Part shown: piece after piece, positions 52,187 to 60,894 of the stretch
Layout of the letters: every line of letters begins with the position of its first letter
Position numbering within the stretch: position 1 is the first letter of the stretch
Assembly (NCBI RefSeq): GCF_014076495.1
Contig: NZ_CP043575.1
Coordinates: forward strand, 1,860,001 to 1,924,000
Direction: 5' to 3'
DNA: 64,000 nucleotides
Origin: Comamonas koreensis
GTDB lineage: Bacteria > Pseudomonadota > Gammaproteobacteria > Burkholderiales > Burkholderiaceae_C
Position numbers and translations under genes: made by a program
The notes under the pieces: generated by a model
What the model saw: only the letters and a program-made list of their open reading frames with translations
Told to the model about the DNA's origin: nothing
Databases searched by the model: none

Positions 52187-52965
52187 CGATGATGCTGTTG
52201 CACCGGCGCACACGGGGAGCGCTGGCAGCCCGCCGGCCAGCAGGGCTGTGGGGCCCATTGGCCTGGTTGCTGTTGACCGCGCTGGCTGCCGCGATTCCGC
52301 TGGCAGCGCGCGCTGCACCCGCCAGCGCCATTGCCTGGCCGGCCATCCTGTTTCCCGAGAAGAACCTGTCGCCCTACTGGGTGGCCGAGCTGATCGTGCA
52401 GAACAAGATTCCGATGCAGATCCAGGCCTTCGATGTCGATGGCGACACCCGTAAGGCCCAGCGCTTCTACCAGGAATGGCTGGGCGGCAAGGCCGATTTT
52501 TCAGAGACCACGCTCGACGGCATTCCGATCCTCGGCGCGCGTGACGGTAATTTCCGCATCACGGTGGAGTTCCGGCCCCTGCCCAGCGGCAAGCAGCAGG
52601 TGCGCATCTCCTCGGCCTGGCTGCACGGCGCGGTGCCGCAACTGGTCAGCGACCAGCTGCAGCGCCGCAGCCACCTGGCCGTGCCGATCGGCAGCGATGA
52701 GTTCTCCGACACCTTTTCGTTCGATGCAGACCGGGTCAACCGCACCAGTGTCTGGGGCAATACCTTGAGCGTCGAGGCCAATGAGCTCTACATCCGCGAG
52801 CAGGCGCTGGTGGTGGGCTGGACGGTGCTGAGCCGCAAGACCATCAAGGGCGGCACGCGCGCCCAGGTGGTGCTCCGGCGTGGCGGGCAGGAGGCGGTGA
52901 TCGCCATCACCCACAACGGCGTGGGTTGCTCCATCGTCATCAGCAACACCTTGCCGCAGGCCTAG
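52183..52965 (+). CDS. unknown secreted protein of the Tad locus
   Basis: A 260-residue protein that I do not recognise. A hydrophobic segment with a signal-peptide-like end (about residues 25-46, ending ARA) predicts export. The body has beta-rich segments without Cys pairs, apart from one Cys near the C-terminus (GVGCSIVIS). The start ATG at 52183 overlaps the upstream stop by four bases, placing it firmly in the operon. A role as a periplasmic or pilus-associated accessory protein is inferred from context. Confidence 0.65.
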   Translation: MTMMLLHRRTRGALAARRPAGLWGPLAWLLLTALAAAIPLAARAAPASAIAWPAILFPEKNLSPYWVAELIVQNKIPMQIQAFDVDGDTRKAQRFYQEWLGGKADFSETTLDGIPILGARDGNFRITVEFRPLPSGKQQVRISSAWLHGAVPQLVSDQLQRRSHLAVPIGSDEFSDTFSFDADRVNRTSVWGNTLSVEANELYIREQALVVGWTVLSRKTIKGGTRAQVVLRRGGQEAVIAITHNGVGCSIVISNTLPQA

Positions 52966-52977
52966 CCGCGTCCCTCT

Positions 52978-53187
52978 ATGCCGATACCCAAGCACCTCAC
53001 CCCTGTTCCTCGCGCCAGCCGGCAATCCGGGCAGATCATGACCGAGTACGTGATCGTTGCCGGCGTGCTGGCCGCCGTTTTTTTTGCACCGATGCCGGGT
53101 GCCGACAAGTCTTTGTTTCAGCTGCTGATTGATGCCTTTCGCGCAGCCTGGGCTTCCTATTCCTACACGATCTCTTTGCCATGGTGA
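52978..53187 (+). CDS. second small Flp-like prepilin
   Basis: A 69-residue protein with an 18-residue leader ending RQSG and mature start QIMTEYVIVAGV (Glu at +5). The hydrophobic helix continues to about residue 42, leaving a short tail of about 27 residues, close in size to classical Flp pilins. Start ATG at 52978; the stop overlaps the next gene by seven bases. A minor pilin or an alternative major subunit of the Tad machine is likely. Confidence 0.72.
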   Translation: MPIPKHLTPVPRASRQSGQIMTEYVIVAGVLAAVFFAPMPGADKSLFQLLIDAFRAAWASYSYTISLPW

Positions 53188-54197
53188 CCCCAAACTCTCC
53201 CAAACCGAATCGTTTCTCACGGCTGGCCAATGGCTCGCGCCGTGCCGCCCCGCTGATCGCCGCCATCACCCTGGGTGTGGTGGCCGCGGGCCTGGGCTGG
53301 TACTACCTCAAGACCTCCGAGGCCGAGATCCAGGCCAACCTGGAGTCCGAAGCCGAGCGACTGCGCACCGATGTGGTGGTGCCGATCCAGAACATTCCCG
53401 CCGGCACCGCGCTCTTGCCCGAGATGGTGGCCAAGCGCAGCGTGCCCTCGGCCTATGTGCATGCCGATGTGCTGACGCCGGACATGATCGACGGCTTTCT
53501 GGGCCGCCAGCTGTCGGTGGACATCAGTGCCGGCAAGCCGTTGCTGGCCAACTTTTTTGTCACGCCACGCAAGCTGTTCTCCGAAGAGCTCGAAGCGGGC
53601 GTGCGCGCCGTGACCATTCCGGTCGATGAGGTCAGCACCATCTCGGGCATGCTGCGCGCGGGCGACCATATCGACTTTCTGTTCATCGCCGACAAGGATG
53701 GCGGCACCCAGGCCGAAGACGCCATCGTCGTGCCGCTGTTGCAGGACGTGGTCGTGCGTGCCACCGGCCAGATCACCTCCGAGCAGTTCTCCGAGCTGCG
53801 CAAGCGCCCCGACATTGCCAACACCGTCGATCCCTACCGACAGCGCAGCTACACCACGGTGACCGTGGGGCTGCCGCCCGTCGATGCCCAGCGCCTCATC
53901 CTGGCGCAAAAGCTCGGCAAGATCGTTGCGGCCCTGCGCAATGCCGATGACCGCCAGAAGCTCGACACCGGCACCAACGCCCAGCAGCTGGCCAGCTATA
54001 TCGACAGCTTCCGTCCCCAGCAGCCCGTCGTGCGCGCAGCGCCCACCCGCGCACCGGCGATGGTCGAGTACATCGTGGGCGGTGGCGGGGTCAAGACCCA
54101 GATGCAAACCCCGCTGGCGGCCTTGCTGGGCGCCGCGGCCGTGCCTGGCGCTACGGTGCCCGCGCCCCAGGCGCCTGCCGTCACCGGCTCCTACTGA
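53181..54197 (+). CDS. cpaB: Flp pilus assembly protein RcpC/CpaB
   Basis: A 338-residue RcpC/CpaB protein. A single N-terminal membrane helix (about 24-43) is followed by an SAF-type domain (about 65-130; VVVPIQNIPAGTALLPEMV) and a second domain about 130-240 (VRAVTIPVDEVSTISGMLRAGDHID). Known: it sits in the periplasm and works with the secretin. The Ala/Pro-rich C-terminal tail is likely unstructured. Precedes the secretin gene. Confidence 0.88.
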   Translation: MVTPNSPKPNRFSRLANGSRRAAPLIAAITLGVVAAGLGWYYLKTSEAEIQANLESEAERLRTDVVVPIQNIPAGTALLPEMVAKRSVPSAYVHADVLTPDMIDGFLGRQLSVDISAGKPLLANFFVTPRKLFSEELEAGVRAVTIPVDEVSTISGMLRAGDHIDFLFIADKDGGTQAEDAIVVPLLQDVVVRATGQITSEQFSELRKRPDIANTVDPYRQRSYTTVTVGLPPVDAQRLILAQKLGKIVAALRNADDRQKLDTGTNAQQLASYIDSFRPQQPVVRAAPTRAPAMVEYIVGGGGVKTQMQTPLAALLGAAAVPGATVPAPQAPAVTGSY

Positions 54198-54263
54198 TTC
54201 CCACCCCGTCCTGCATTCTTCCCCGGCCACGCTGCGCCATTCGCTCCATAGAGTTGGTAGACC

Positions 54264-55949
54264 ATGAATTCCTCGATGATCTGTATGCCTCGTCCCCGCC
54301 CAGCCGTCCCGACCTTGGGGGCAAGGGCCTGCGTTGCGCTCGCCCTGGCCTTGCCCATGGCTCCGTTGCTGGCCGCGCAGGCCTCCACGGGCACCAGCTC
54401 GCCCACCGCGGGCGGCGCACTGGGCGATATGCTTCGCGCCGCGCAGCGCGCGTCGCTGCAGGCCGAGGCCGAGCAGCGTGACGGCGATGGCAGTGATTTC
54501 GCCCGCGATACCGAGGGGGGCGCGGCGCCTTCCGCATCGCCGGGCTTTCGCACCTTGCCCACTGTCAGCGTCAACACCCAGCCCGCCTCCGATATATCGG
54601 GCATCGGCGGTGTGCAGCCCTTGGTCATCAAGCACCTGCCCACGTCGCTGTCGCTCTATGTGGGGCAGATGACCTTGATCGAGCTGCGCGACGTCGTGCG
54701 GGTGGCCGTCGGCAACGGCAAGGTGATGGAGGCGCGGGTGGTGGACCAGAGGAGCCTGCTGCTGACGGCGCTGGACGCCGGCGAAAGCACGGTCCATATC
54801 TGGCGCAAGGACGGCCAGGTCAGCAGCCTCAAGGCGCGCGTCAATGTGGTCGATCTGGACCGCATCGAAAGTGAGATATCGATGCTGACCGCCGGTATCA
54901 CCGGTGTGAGCGTCTCCCGCGTGGGCGAGAAGATCATCCTTGATGGCGCCAACCTTGACCCGGCGGCGGTCTCGCGGCTGCGGGAGATTGCGCGCATGTA
55001 CGGCCCGGCCGTGGTGTCCTTCGCCACCTCCGAGCGCCTGCGCGTGGACCGCATGATCGAGATGGATGTGCGCATTGTCGAGTTCTCGCGCTCGGCGCTG
55101 GACGACCTGGGCATGAAGTGGGACACCACGGGTGGTGGCTTCAACTTTGGCCTGTTCTCCGATATCGCCTCCAACGGCGGCTACCGCATCCTGCCGGAGA
55201 ACTCGCCCTTTCTGAACATGGACAGCGGCTACGGCCAGGGCTTTTTGGACCAGCGCCGGCGCAAGGCGCGCTACTACTTTGGCCTGAGCACGGCGCTGAC
55301 CTCGGCCATCAACTTGCAGGTGCAGCGCGGCAATGCGATGCTGCTGGCATCGCCCAAGCTCACCACCCGCAGCGGCGGCGAAGCGCGCTTCCTCTCGGGC
55401 GGTGAAATCCCCTTGCCCGCGATGAGCGCGCTGGGCACCGGATCGGTCAACTACAAGCCCTATGGCCTGCGCCTGCATGTCAAGCCGATGGCCGATGGCG
55501 CGGGCAATATCTCCGGCTCGATCCTGGCCGAGGTCAGCAACATCGACCAGTCGGTCTCGGTCGATGGCATCCCGGGGCTGCTGACGCGCCGCACCGAGAG
55601 CGAGTTCAATGTCGATGACGGCGACACCATCATCCTCTCGGGCCTGCTCAGCCGCCAGTCCTCGCGCGCCACTGATGGCCTGCCGGGCCTGCGCAATGTG
55701 CCGGTACTGGGCTGGGCCTTCAAGAACAACAACGACAGCGACACCCAGATCGAGACCGTGGTGTTCATCACCCCGCGTGTGGTGACCGCGCGCGATTCGC
55801 GCCCCCGCCTGGAGCGCACGCAGCAGATGGAAGAGCAGATCTCCAACGGCTTTACCGACCTGACCGAAGACCTCTACCGCAACTCCAAAAAGGCCGAGCT
55901 GCCCCTGCCCGAGCGGGGTCTGGACCCCGAGAGCTATTCGCACAACTGA
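54264..55949 (+). CDS. cpaC: secretin RcpA/CpaC of the Tad system
   Basis: A 561-residue outer-membrane secretin. Signal peptide about 1-40, then a CpaC/RcpA N-terminal pilus-assembly domain (about 118-190) and a BON-like region (about 195-250), then the secretin domain with the typical GGEIPLP block (about 375-385) and the C-terminal PGLRNVPVLGWAFKN. The gap before it (54198-54263) has no gene. It forms the channel for pilus exit. There is no adjacent pilotin except possibly a lipoprotein at 61339. Confidence 0.92.
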   Translation: MNSSMICMPRPRPAVPTLGARACVALALALPMAPLLAAQASTGTSSPTAGGALGDMLRAAQRASLQAEAEQRDGDGSDFARDTEGGAAPSASPGFRTLPTVSVNTQPASDISGIGGVQPLVIKHLPTSLSLYVGQMTLIELRDVVRVAVGNGKVMEARVVDQRSLLLTALDAGESTVHIWRKDGQVSSLKARVNVVDLDRIESEISMLTAGITGVSVSRVGEKIILDGANLDPAAVSRLREIARMYGPAVVSFATSERLRVDRMIEMDVRIVEFSRSALDDLGMKWDTTGGGFNFGLFSDIASNGGYRILPENSPFLNMDSGYGQGFLDQRRRKARYYFGLSTALTSAINLQVQRGNAMLLASPKLTTRSGGEARFLSGGEIPLPAMSALGTGSVNYKPYGLRLHVKPMADGAGNISGSILAEVSNIDQSVSVDGIPGLLTRRTESEFNVDDGDTIILSGLLSRQSSRATDGLPGLRNVPVLGWAFKNNNDSDTQIETVVFITPRVVTARDSRPRLERTQQMEEQISNGFTDLTEDLYRNSKKAELPLPERGLDPESYSHN

Positions 55950-55979
55950 TGGCTGCGGCCGCTGATCCCGGAGAAGACC

Positions 55980-57647
55980 GTGCATAAGTTACTAGTCAAT
56001 TCGCCCCGCCAGAAGGCGCAGGAGTTCGAGCTCGGCGCCGAGACCTTCACCATCGGCAAATCCAGCGACCGCTCCTTGCACCTGACCGGCTGGAACGTGG
56101 CGCGCGACCATGCGGTGGTGATGCTGCATGACGGCGACGTCTTCATCGAAGACCGGGGGAGCCTGTTTGGCACCTGGGTCAACAACGAGCGCGTGACCCG
56201 CTATGGCCCCTGCCGAGGGGGCGAGGAAGTGGTGGTCGGCGGGCATTCGATCATCGTTGTGCTCGATGACAAACTGGGCGGGCAGCGCGAAGAAGCGCAC
56301 AGCCCGGGCCAGACAGCGCAGCCCGCGCTGGAGCACCAACGCCCCACGCGCAACGAGCCGCGCCCCGAGGACCCGATGCTGCAGTGGCGCCGCCTGCTGC
56401 ACCGCCAGTTGCTCGAGCAATTGGAAGCGCGCCGCATCGACACCATCAAGATGAAGGACGATGAGCTGCGCTCCAACGTGCGCGCGCTGATTGCCGAGAT
56501 CATCCGCGACACGCCCAACCTGCCCGAGACCATTGACCGGGCCGAGCTGAGCCAGCAGCTGCTCGACGAGGCCATTGGCCTGGGCCCGCTGGAAGTGCTG
56601 CTGCAGGACGATTCGGTGACCGAAGTGATGGTCAACCGTTTTGACGAGATCTGGATCGAGCGGCGCGGCCGGCTGGAGCGCACCGATGTGTCCTTCACCA
56701 GCGATCTGGCGGTCAATGGCGCCATCGAGCGCATCGTGACGCCGCTGGGCCGGCGTATTGACGAGAGCTCGCCAATGGTCGATGCGCGCCTCAAAGACGG
56801 CTCGCGGGTGAACGCCATCATCCCGCCGCTGGCGATTCGCGGCCCCAGCATCACCATCCGTAAGTTTCCGAAGAAGCGCATGGGCGCCGAGGGCATGGTG
56901 CAGTACCAGTCGATCTCGCAGGCCATGGTCGATTTCCTGCAGCTGGCCGTCGAGAACAAGCTCAACATCGTGGTCTCGGGCGGTACCGGCACCGGCAAGA
57001 CCACCTTGCTGAACATGATGTCCAACTTCATCCCCAACGACGAGCGCATCCTGACGGTGGAGGATGCCGCCGAACTCTCGCTGAACCAGCCCAACCTGGT
57101 ATCGCTCGAAGCACGCCCGGCCAACGTCGAAGGCAAGGGCGCGGTGTCGATCCGCGACCTGGTCAAGAACTCGCTGCGGATGCGCCCGGACCGCATCGTC
57201 GTCGGTGAGTGCCGAAGCGGCGAGGCGCTGGACATGCTGCAGGCGATGAACACCGGCCACGATGGCTCGCTCACCACCTTGCACGCGAACTCGCCGCGCG
57301 ATGCGGCAGCCCGTATGGAGGTGCTGGTGACCATGGCGGGCATGAACATCCCTGTTACCGCGATCCGCGAGCAGATCGCCTCGGCCATCCACCTGATGGT
57401 GCAGCTCACCCGCTTTCCCTGCGGCAGCCGCAAGATCACCCAGATCACCGAGGTGCTCAACTGCACCGATGGCGTGATCCAGATGCAGGATATTTTTGTC
57501 TTCCGCAAGACCGGGCTGGATGCCGAGTTCCGCACCCAGGGCCGCTTTGAGGCGACCGGGGTGATCCCGGACTTTGTTGCCAAGCTGGTTGAGCACGGCG
57601 TGCCGGTGAACATGGAGGAATTGTTCTTCCAGGGAGAGCCGGCATGA
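55980..57647 (+). CDS. cpaF: TadA/CpaF secretion ATPase with an N-terminal FHA domain
   Basis: A 555-residue fusion. Residues 1-100 resemble a forkhead-associated (FHA) domain (TIGKSSDRSLHL, ARDHAVV, FGTWVNNERV). Residues 130-555 are a CpaF/TadA-type ATPase with Walker A GGTGTGKTT (about 333-341), an Asp-box region and RPDRIVVGECRSGEALDML. The usual SxxH of FHA is AxxH, and the Asn before Gly is Phe, so phosphothreonine binding may be lost. It drives Flp assembly. GTG start with GGAGAAG upstream. A TadZ/CpaE protein is missing, and the FHA part may replace its positioning role. Confidence 0.85.
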   Translation: MHKLLVNSPRQKAQEFELGAETFTIGKSSDRSLHLTGWNVARDHAVVMLHDGDVFIEDRGSLFGTWVNNERVTRYGPCRGGEEVVVGGHSIIVVLDDKLGGQREEAHSPGQTAQPALEHQRPTRNEPRPEDPMLQWRRLLHRQLLEQLEARRIDTIKMKDDELRSNVRALIAEIIRDTPNLPETIDRAELSQQLLDEAIGLGPLEVLLQDDSVTEVMVNRFDEIWIERRGRLERTDVSFTSDLAVNGAIERIVTPLGRRIDESSPMVDARLKDGSRVNAIIPPLAIRGPSITIRKFPKKRMGAEGMVQYQSISQAMVDFLQLAVENKLNIVVSGGTGTGKTTLLNMMSNFIPNDERILTVEDAAELSLNQPNLVSLEARPANVEGKGAVSIRDLVKNSLRMRPDRIVVGECRSGEALDMLQAMNTGHDGSLTTLHANSPRDAAARMEVLVTMAGMNIPVTAIREQIASAIHLMVQLTRFPCGSRKITQITEVLNCTDGVIQMQDIFVFRKTGLDAEFRTQGRFEATGVIPDFVAKLVEHGVPVNMEELFFQGEPA

Positions 57648-58501
57648 AGAACTGGCAGTTCCTCGGCTTTTTGCTGGCCGCCGCCGGCTTTGTGGTGCTC
57701 TCGGGCTGGCTGGTCTACAGCCGCATGGGGGAGTGGCGCGACAAGTCCAATGTCTACCTGCGCGGCCGTGGCCTCCGGATTCTGGGCATCTCGGAGTTCC
57801 ATGCGCAAAAGGCGCTGACCCTGGCGACCGGCCATGTGGCCATGGTGGTCGTGGCCGGCATCATCACCTACCTGATTGCGCGCAACTGGTTGCTGGTGGT
57901 GGTGGTCTGCGGCGCCGTGTACTTTCTGCCAGCGCGCTGGTTTGCTTGGCAGCGCAAGAAGCGGCGCGAGCGCATCGAGGCCGAGCTGCCCGACGCCTTG
58001 CTCTTCATTGCCAGCGCATTGCGCGCGGGCAGTGCGCTGTCGGTGGCGCTGCAGATTCTGGTGCGTGACCAAAAAGGCCCGCTGGGCGATGAGTTCGCGA
58101 TCGTGCTCAAGGAGCAGCGCATTGGCCTGTCGTTTGACGACGCGGTGCAGAACATGTCGCGGCGCATCCAGATTCCGGATTTTCTGCTGGTGGTGGTGGC
58201 CTTGCGCGTGGCCAAGGAAGTGGGCGGCAACCTGTCGGAGCCCCTGCAGCTGCTGGCCGAGACCCTGCGCAAGAAAGCGATGCTGGAGGGACGCATCAAG
58301 GCGCTCACGGCCCAGGGCCGCATCCAGGGGCTGGTGATGACCATGTTCCCGGTGGTGCTGGGCGGCATTCTGTACCTGATGCAGCCGACCATGCACCTGC
58401 TGTTTGTCACGCCCATCGGCTGGGGGGTGCTGGCCGTGATGGTCGTGATGCTCACCTTGGGCTATATGTCCATCAAGAAAATTGTCGCCATCGACATCTG
58501 A
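57644..58501 (+). CDS. tadB: TadB, inner-membrane platform protein
   Basis: A 285-residue protein of the GspF/TadB type with N-terminal membrane helices (about 5-25 and 68-100), a T2SSF domain (about 105-240; LPDALLFIASALRAGSALSVAL) and C-terminal helices. It pairs with TadC as the inner-membrane platform for the ATPase. Start ATG at 57644 overlaps the cpaF stop. The N-terminal region lacks the extended cytoplasmic part of some TadB proteins. Confidence 0.9.
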   Translation: MKNWQFLGFLLAAAGFVVLSGWLVYSRMGEWRDKSNVYLRGRGLRILGISEFHAQKALTLATGHVAMVVVAGIITYLIARNWLLVVVVCGAVYFLPARWFAWQRKKRRERIEAELPDALLFIASALRAGSALSVALQILVRDQKGPLGDEFAIVLKEQRIGLSFDDAVQNMSRRIQIPDFLLVVVALRVAKEVGGNLSEPLQLLAETLRKKAMLEGRIKALTAQGRIQGLVMTMFPVVLGGILYLMQPTMHLLFVTPIGWGVLAVMVVMLTLGYMSIKKIVAIDI

Positions 58502-58504
58502 GCC

Positions 58505-59392
58505 ATGAAAAACGCCATTCTGCTTGCCGCCATTTTTCTATCCGCTGTGATGGCCGGCATCATCTTGCTGTACTTCGTCGCCATCGTGCGCAAGGCCCGG
58601 CCATCGGTGCGCGAGCACATGGACCCGCTGCCCTGGGGCATTCGCCTCATCTGGCCAGCGGTCAACGTGCTGCAGTTCCATGTCTCGGAGATTGCGCCCA
58701 CCTCCAGCCTGCTGCGCTGGAAGCGCAAGCTGCAGCTGGCTGGCCTGGAGTATGTGCTCAAGGCCGAGGAGATCATCGCCGTGCGTGTGATCTCGATGGC
58801 ATTGGTGGGGCTGGCCTTTGCGGGCGCTGCGATGGCGCTGAAGATCGATGGCCAGTGGGTGCGCCTGGCCTGCCTGGCAGGCCTGCTGCTGGGCTGGATG
58901 CTGCCGGCGATCTGGGTCAATGACCGCAAGAAGCGCCGCGACAAGGAAGTGCTGCGCACCTTGCCCGGCTACCTCGACCTGATCACCCTGTGCTGCCAGG
59001 CGGGGCTGGGTTTGACGGCCGCGATCTCGCAGGCGGTGCAAAAAGGCCCCAGCGGTGCGATGCATGAGGAGCTTGAGCGCCTGCTGCGCGAGATGCGCAC
59101 CGGCATGAGCCGTATGGATGCGTTCAACGCCATGGCCGAGCGCATGGACAACAAGCATGTGCGCGGCCTGGTCTCCAACCTGACGCAGGCCGAATCGCTG
59201 GGTGCCAGCGTCACCGATACCCTGGTCGCCATCTCCGAGCAGCGCCGTACCGAGCGCTTTCAGCACGCCGAGAAGCTGGCGATGGAAGCGCCCGTAAAGA
59301 TGCTCGGCCCGCTGGTGATCTTTATCTTTCCGGTCACCTTCATGGTGATCTTTTTTCCACTCGCGGTGCAGATGTACCAGACCTTGAAATGA
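58505..59392 (+). CDS. tadC: TadC, inner-membrane platform protein
   Basis: A 295-residue T2SSF-domain membrane protein. N-terminal helix (about 5-22), paired helices (about 92-140), T2SSF core (LPGYLDLITLCCQAGLGLTAAI, about 155-176; EMRTGMSRMDAFNAMAER) and C-terminal helices. Three bases after tadB. Its stop overlaps the start of the DUF192 gene (ATGA). Partner of TadB. Confidence 0.9.
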   Translation: MKNAILLAAIFLSAVMAGIILLYFVAIVRKARPSVREHMDPLPWGIRLIWPAVNVLQFHVSEIAPTSSLLRWKRKLQLAGLEYVLKAEEIIAVRVISMALVGLAFAGAAMALKIDGQWVRLACLAGLLLGWMLPAIWVNDRKKRRDKEVLRTLPGYLDLITLCCQAGLGLTAAISQAVQKGPSGAMHEELERLLREMRTGMSRMDAFNAMAERMDNKHVRGLVSNLTQAESLGASVTDTLVAISEQRRTERFQHAEKLAMEAPVKMLGPLVIFIFPVTFMVIFFPLAVQMYQTLK

Positions 59393-59712
59393 AAGGGCCG
59401 GGCATGCCCGCAGTCAAAGTACAGCTGGCCCGGCGCTTTTCCGAGCGCGCCTTTGGCCTGATTTTTCGCCCGCCGCCGGCCAGCGGCGAGGCGCTGGCGT
59501 TTGATCGCTGCGCGGCCGTGCACACCTGCTTCATGCGCTATGCGATCGATGTGGTGTTTGTCGATGCGCAGCAGCAGGTGCTGCGCATCAGCGCGGGCCT
59601 GGCGCCTTGGCGCATGGCCTGGTGCCGGGGTGCCAAGCGCGTGCTGGAGCTGCGCAGCGGCGAGGCCGCGCGCCTGGGCCTGGCGCCGGGCCAGCGGCTG
59701 CAACTGTGTTGA
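59389..59712 (+). CDS. DUF192-family small protein in the Tad operon
   Basis: A 107-residue DUF192-type protein with the family-like core TCFMRYAIDVVFVDAQQQVL (about 46-65). No signal peptide is evident, whereas many DUF192 proteins are exported. Start is ATG at 59389 in a four-base overlap with tadC; another ATG at 59404 (after GGGCCGGGC) is possible. DUF192 genes are often seen next to tad genes, so a role in the locus is likely but biochemically unknown. Confidence 0.75.
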   Translation: MKGPGMPAVKVQLARRFSERAFGLIFRPPPASGEALAFDRCAAVHTCFMRYAIDVVFVDAQQQVLRISAGLAPWRMAWCRGAKRVLELRSGEAARLGLAPGQRLQLC

Positions 59713-59724
59713 AGGAGCTTTGCC

Positions 59725-60894
59725 ATGTTCTTGAAGAAAGCCAAGCCAGCGCGGCAACGCGGGGTGTCGATGACCGAGACCTTGATCGCGCTGCCGGTGG
59801 TACTGGTGTTCACGCTGTCGCTGATCCAGTTTGCGCTGATCTACCGCGCCAGGCTCACCTTACAGTACGCCGCCAACGAGGCCGCGCGCGTGGGCTCGCT
59901 CAACAATGCGCTGCCGCTGCCCTATGACCTGCGCATTCCGCTGGCCAAGAAGGGCATGCTGGCCGATGTGAGCCTGGGCAATGTCAAATCGGCGCTCACC
60001 AAGGGCAGCGTCTGGCAGGGCTTTGTGCGTGGCATGATGCCGCTCTATGTGGCAGAGTCCAGCGTCTCTGGCCTGCTCAAGGGCTGGGTCAATACCAACA
60101 CCGACCTGATCCAGGGCAGCTGTATCGAGTACGTCAACCCCACGCAGAACACCTTTTTGGACTGGGCCATGGTGGAGAACTATGGCGAGTCGCGCGGCAT
60201 CGTGCGCATCCCCAACGACAGCCTGCGCTACCGCAAGCCGCTGCCTTATGAGCGCGATGCCCGCACGGGTGCCACCGACACCTACAACGGCGACACCCCG
60301 AACCTGGAAGACACGCGGCTGCGCGGCGCGGTCTCCAACAAGACCTTGGGCGAGACCAATATCCTGCACCTGCGCGTGCACTATGGCTACAAGCTCAGCG
60401 TGCCGATTGCCGGGCCCATCATCATCAAGGCCATGCAGGGCTACCGCTATGTCTCCAAGCACATCGGCTCGGTGCTGACCACCGGCGACGATGTGCTCGG
60501 TGCCGAAGCCACTGACCTCTCGGCCATCGATGCCTTCTTTCTGGCGAGCGACCGCTTTCCGCTCACGCAGGAAGCCTCGGTGGGCATGCAGTCCTCGCTG
60601 TACTGGCATCCGTTCTATGCCTTTGGGCCGGCGCGCGATACCTCGGACCTCAATGCCAGCTTCAAATGGGACGTGGCCGACGGCAACAGTGGGCTGGGCG
60701 ACTACGCCACCCTGGTGCCGGATCTGGTCGGTAATATCCGCAACGGAGCGCAGTGGGTGACCGCCCATGTGGGCAATGCAGCCATGGATGGTCTCAAGGA
60801 TGTGGTGGGCCTGCGCAATGCTTTTTGCCCCGCGATCTGGGCCAATCCGATGGGGGTGGAGAATGTTCCCAATCCATTCGATGCGGCGCCTTGA
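59725..60894 (+). CDS. TadE-like pseudopilin, second copy
   Basis: A 389-residue protein with class III N-terminus: ARQRG, then VSMTETLIALPVV, Glu at +5 after Gly13, followed by a helix (about 14-38, TLIALPVVLVFTLSLIQFAL) and the TadE-typical YAANEAARVG (about 49-58). The rest is extracytoplasmic without known domain. GAAGGAG precedes the ATG. Clearer TadE than the gene at 51110. Confidence 0.75.
   Translation: MFLKKAKPARQRGVSMTETLIALPVVLVFTLSLIQFALIYRARLTLQYAANEAARVGSLNNALPLPYDLRIPLAKKGMLADVSLGNVKSALTKGSVWQGFVRGMMPLYVAESSVSGLLKGWVNTNTDLIQGSCIEYVNPTQNTFLDWAMVENYGESRGIVRIPNDSLRYRKPLPYERDARTGATDTYNGDTPNLEDTRLRGAVSNKTLGETNILHLRVHYGYKLSVPIAGPIIIKAMQGYRYVSKHIGSVLTTGDDVLGAEATDLSAIDAFFLASDRFPLTQEASVGMQSSLYWHPFYAFGPARDTSDLNASFKWDVADGNSGLGDYATLVPDLVGNIRNGAQWVTAHVGNAAMDGLKDVVGLRNAFCPAIWANPMGVENVPNPFDAAP

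Noticed and set aside
53217..55985. A 922-codon open frame antisense to cpaB and cpaC
   Set aside because: It is antisense to RcpC and the secretin, with the same shadow composition.
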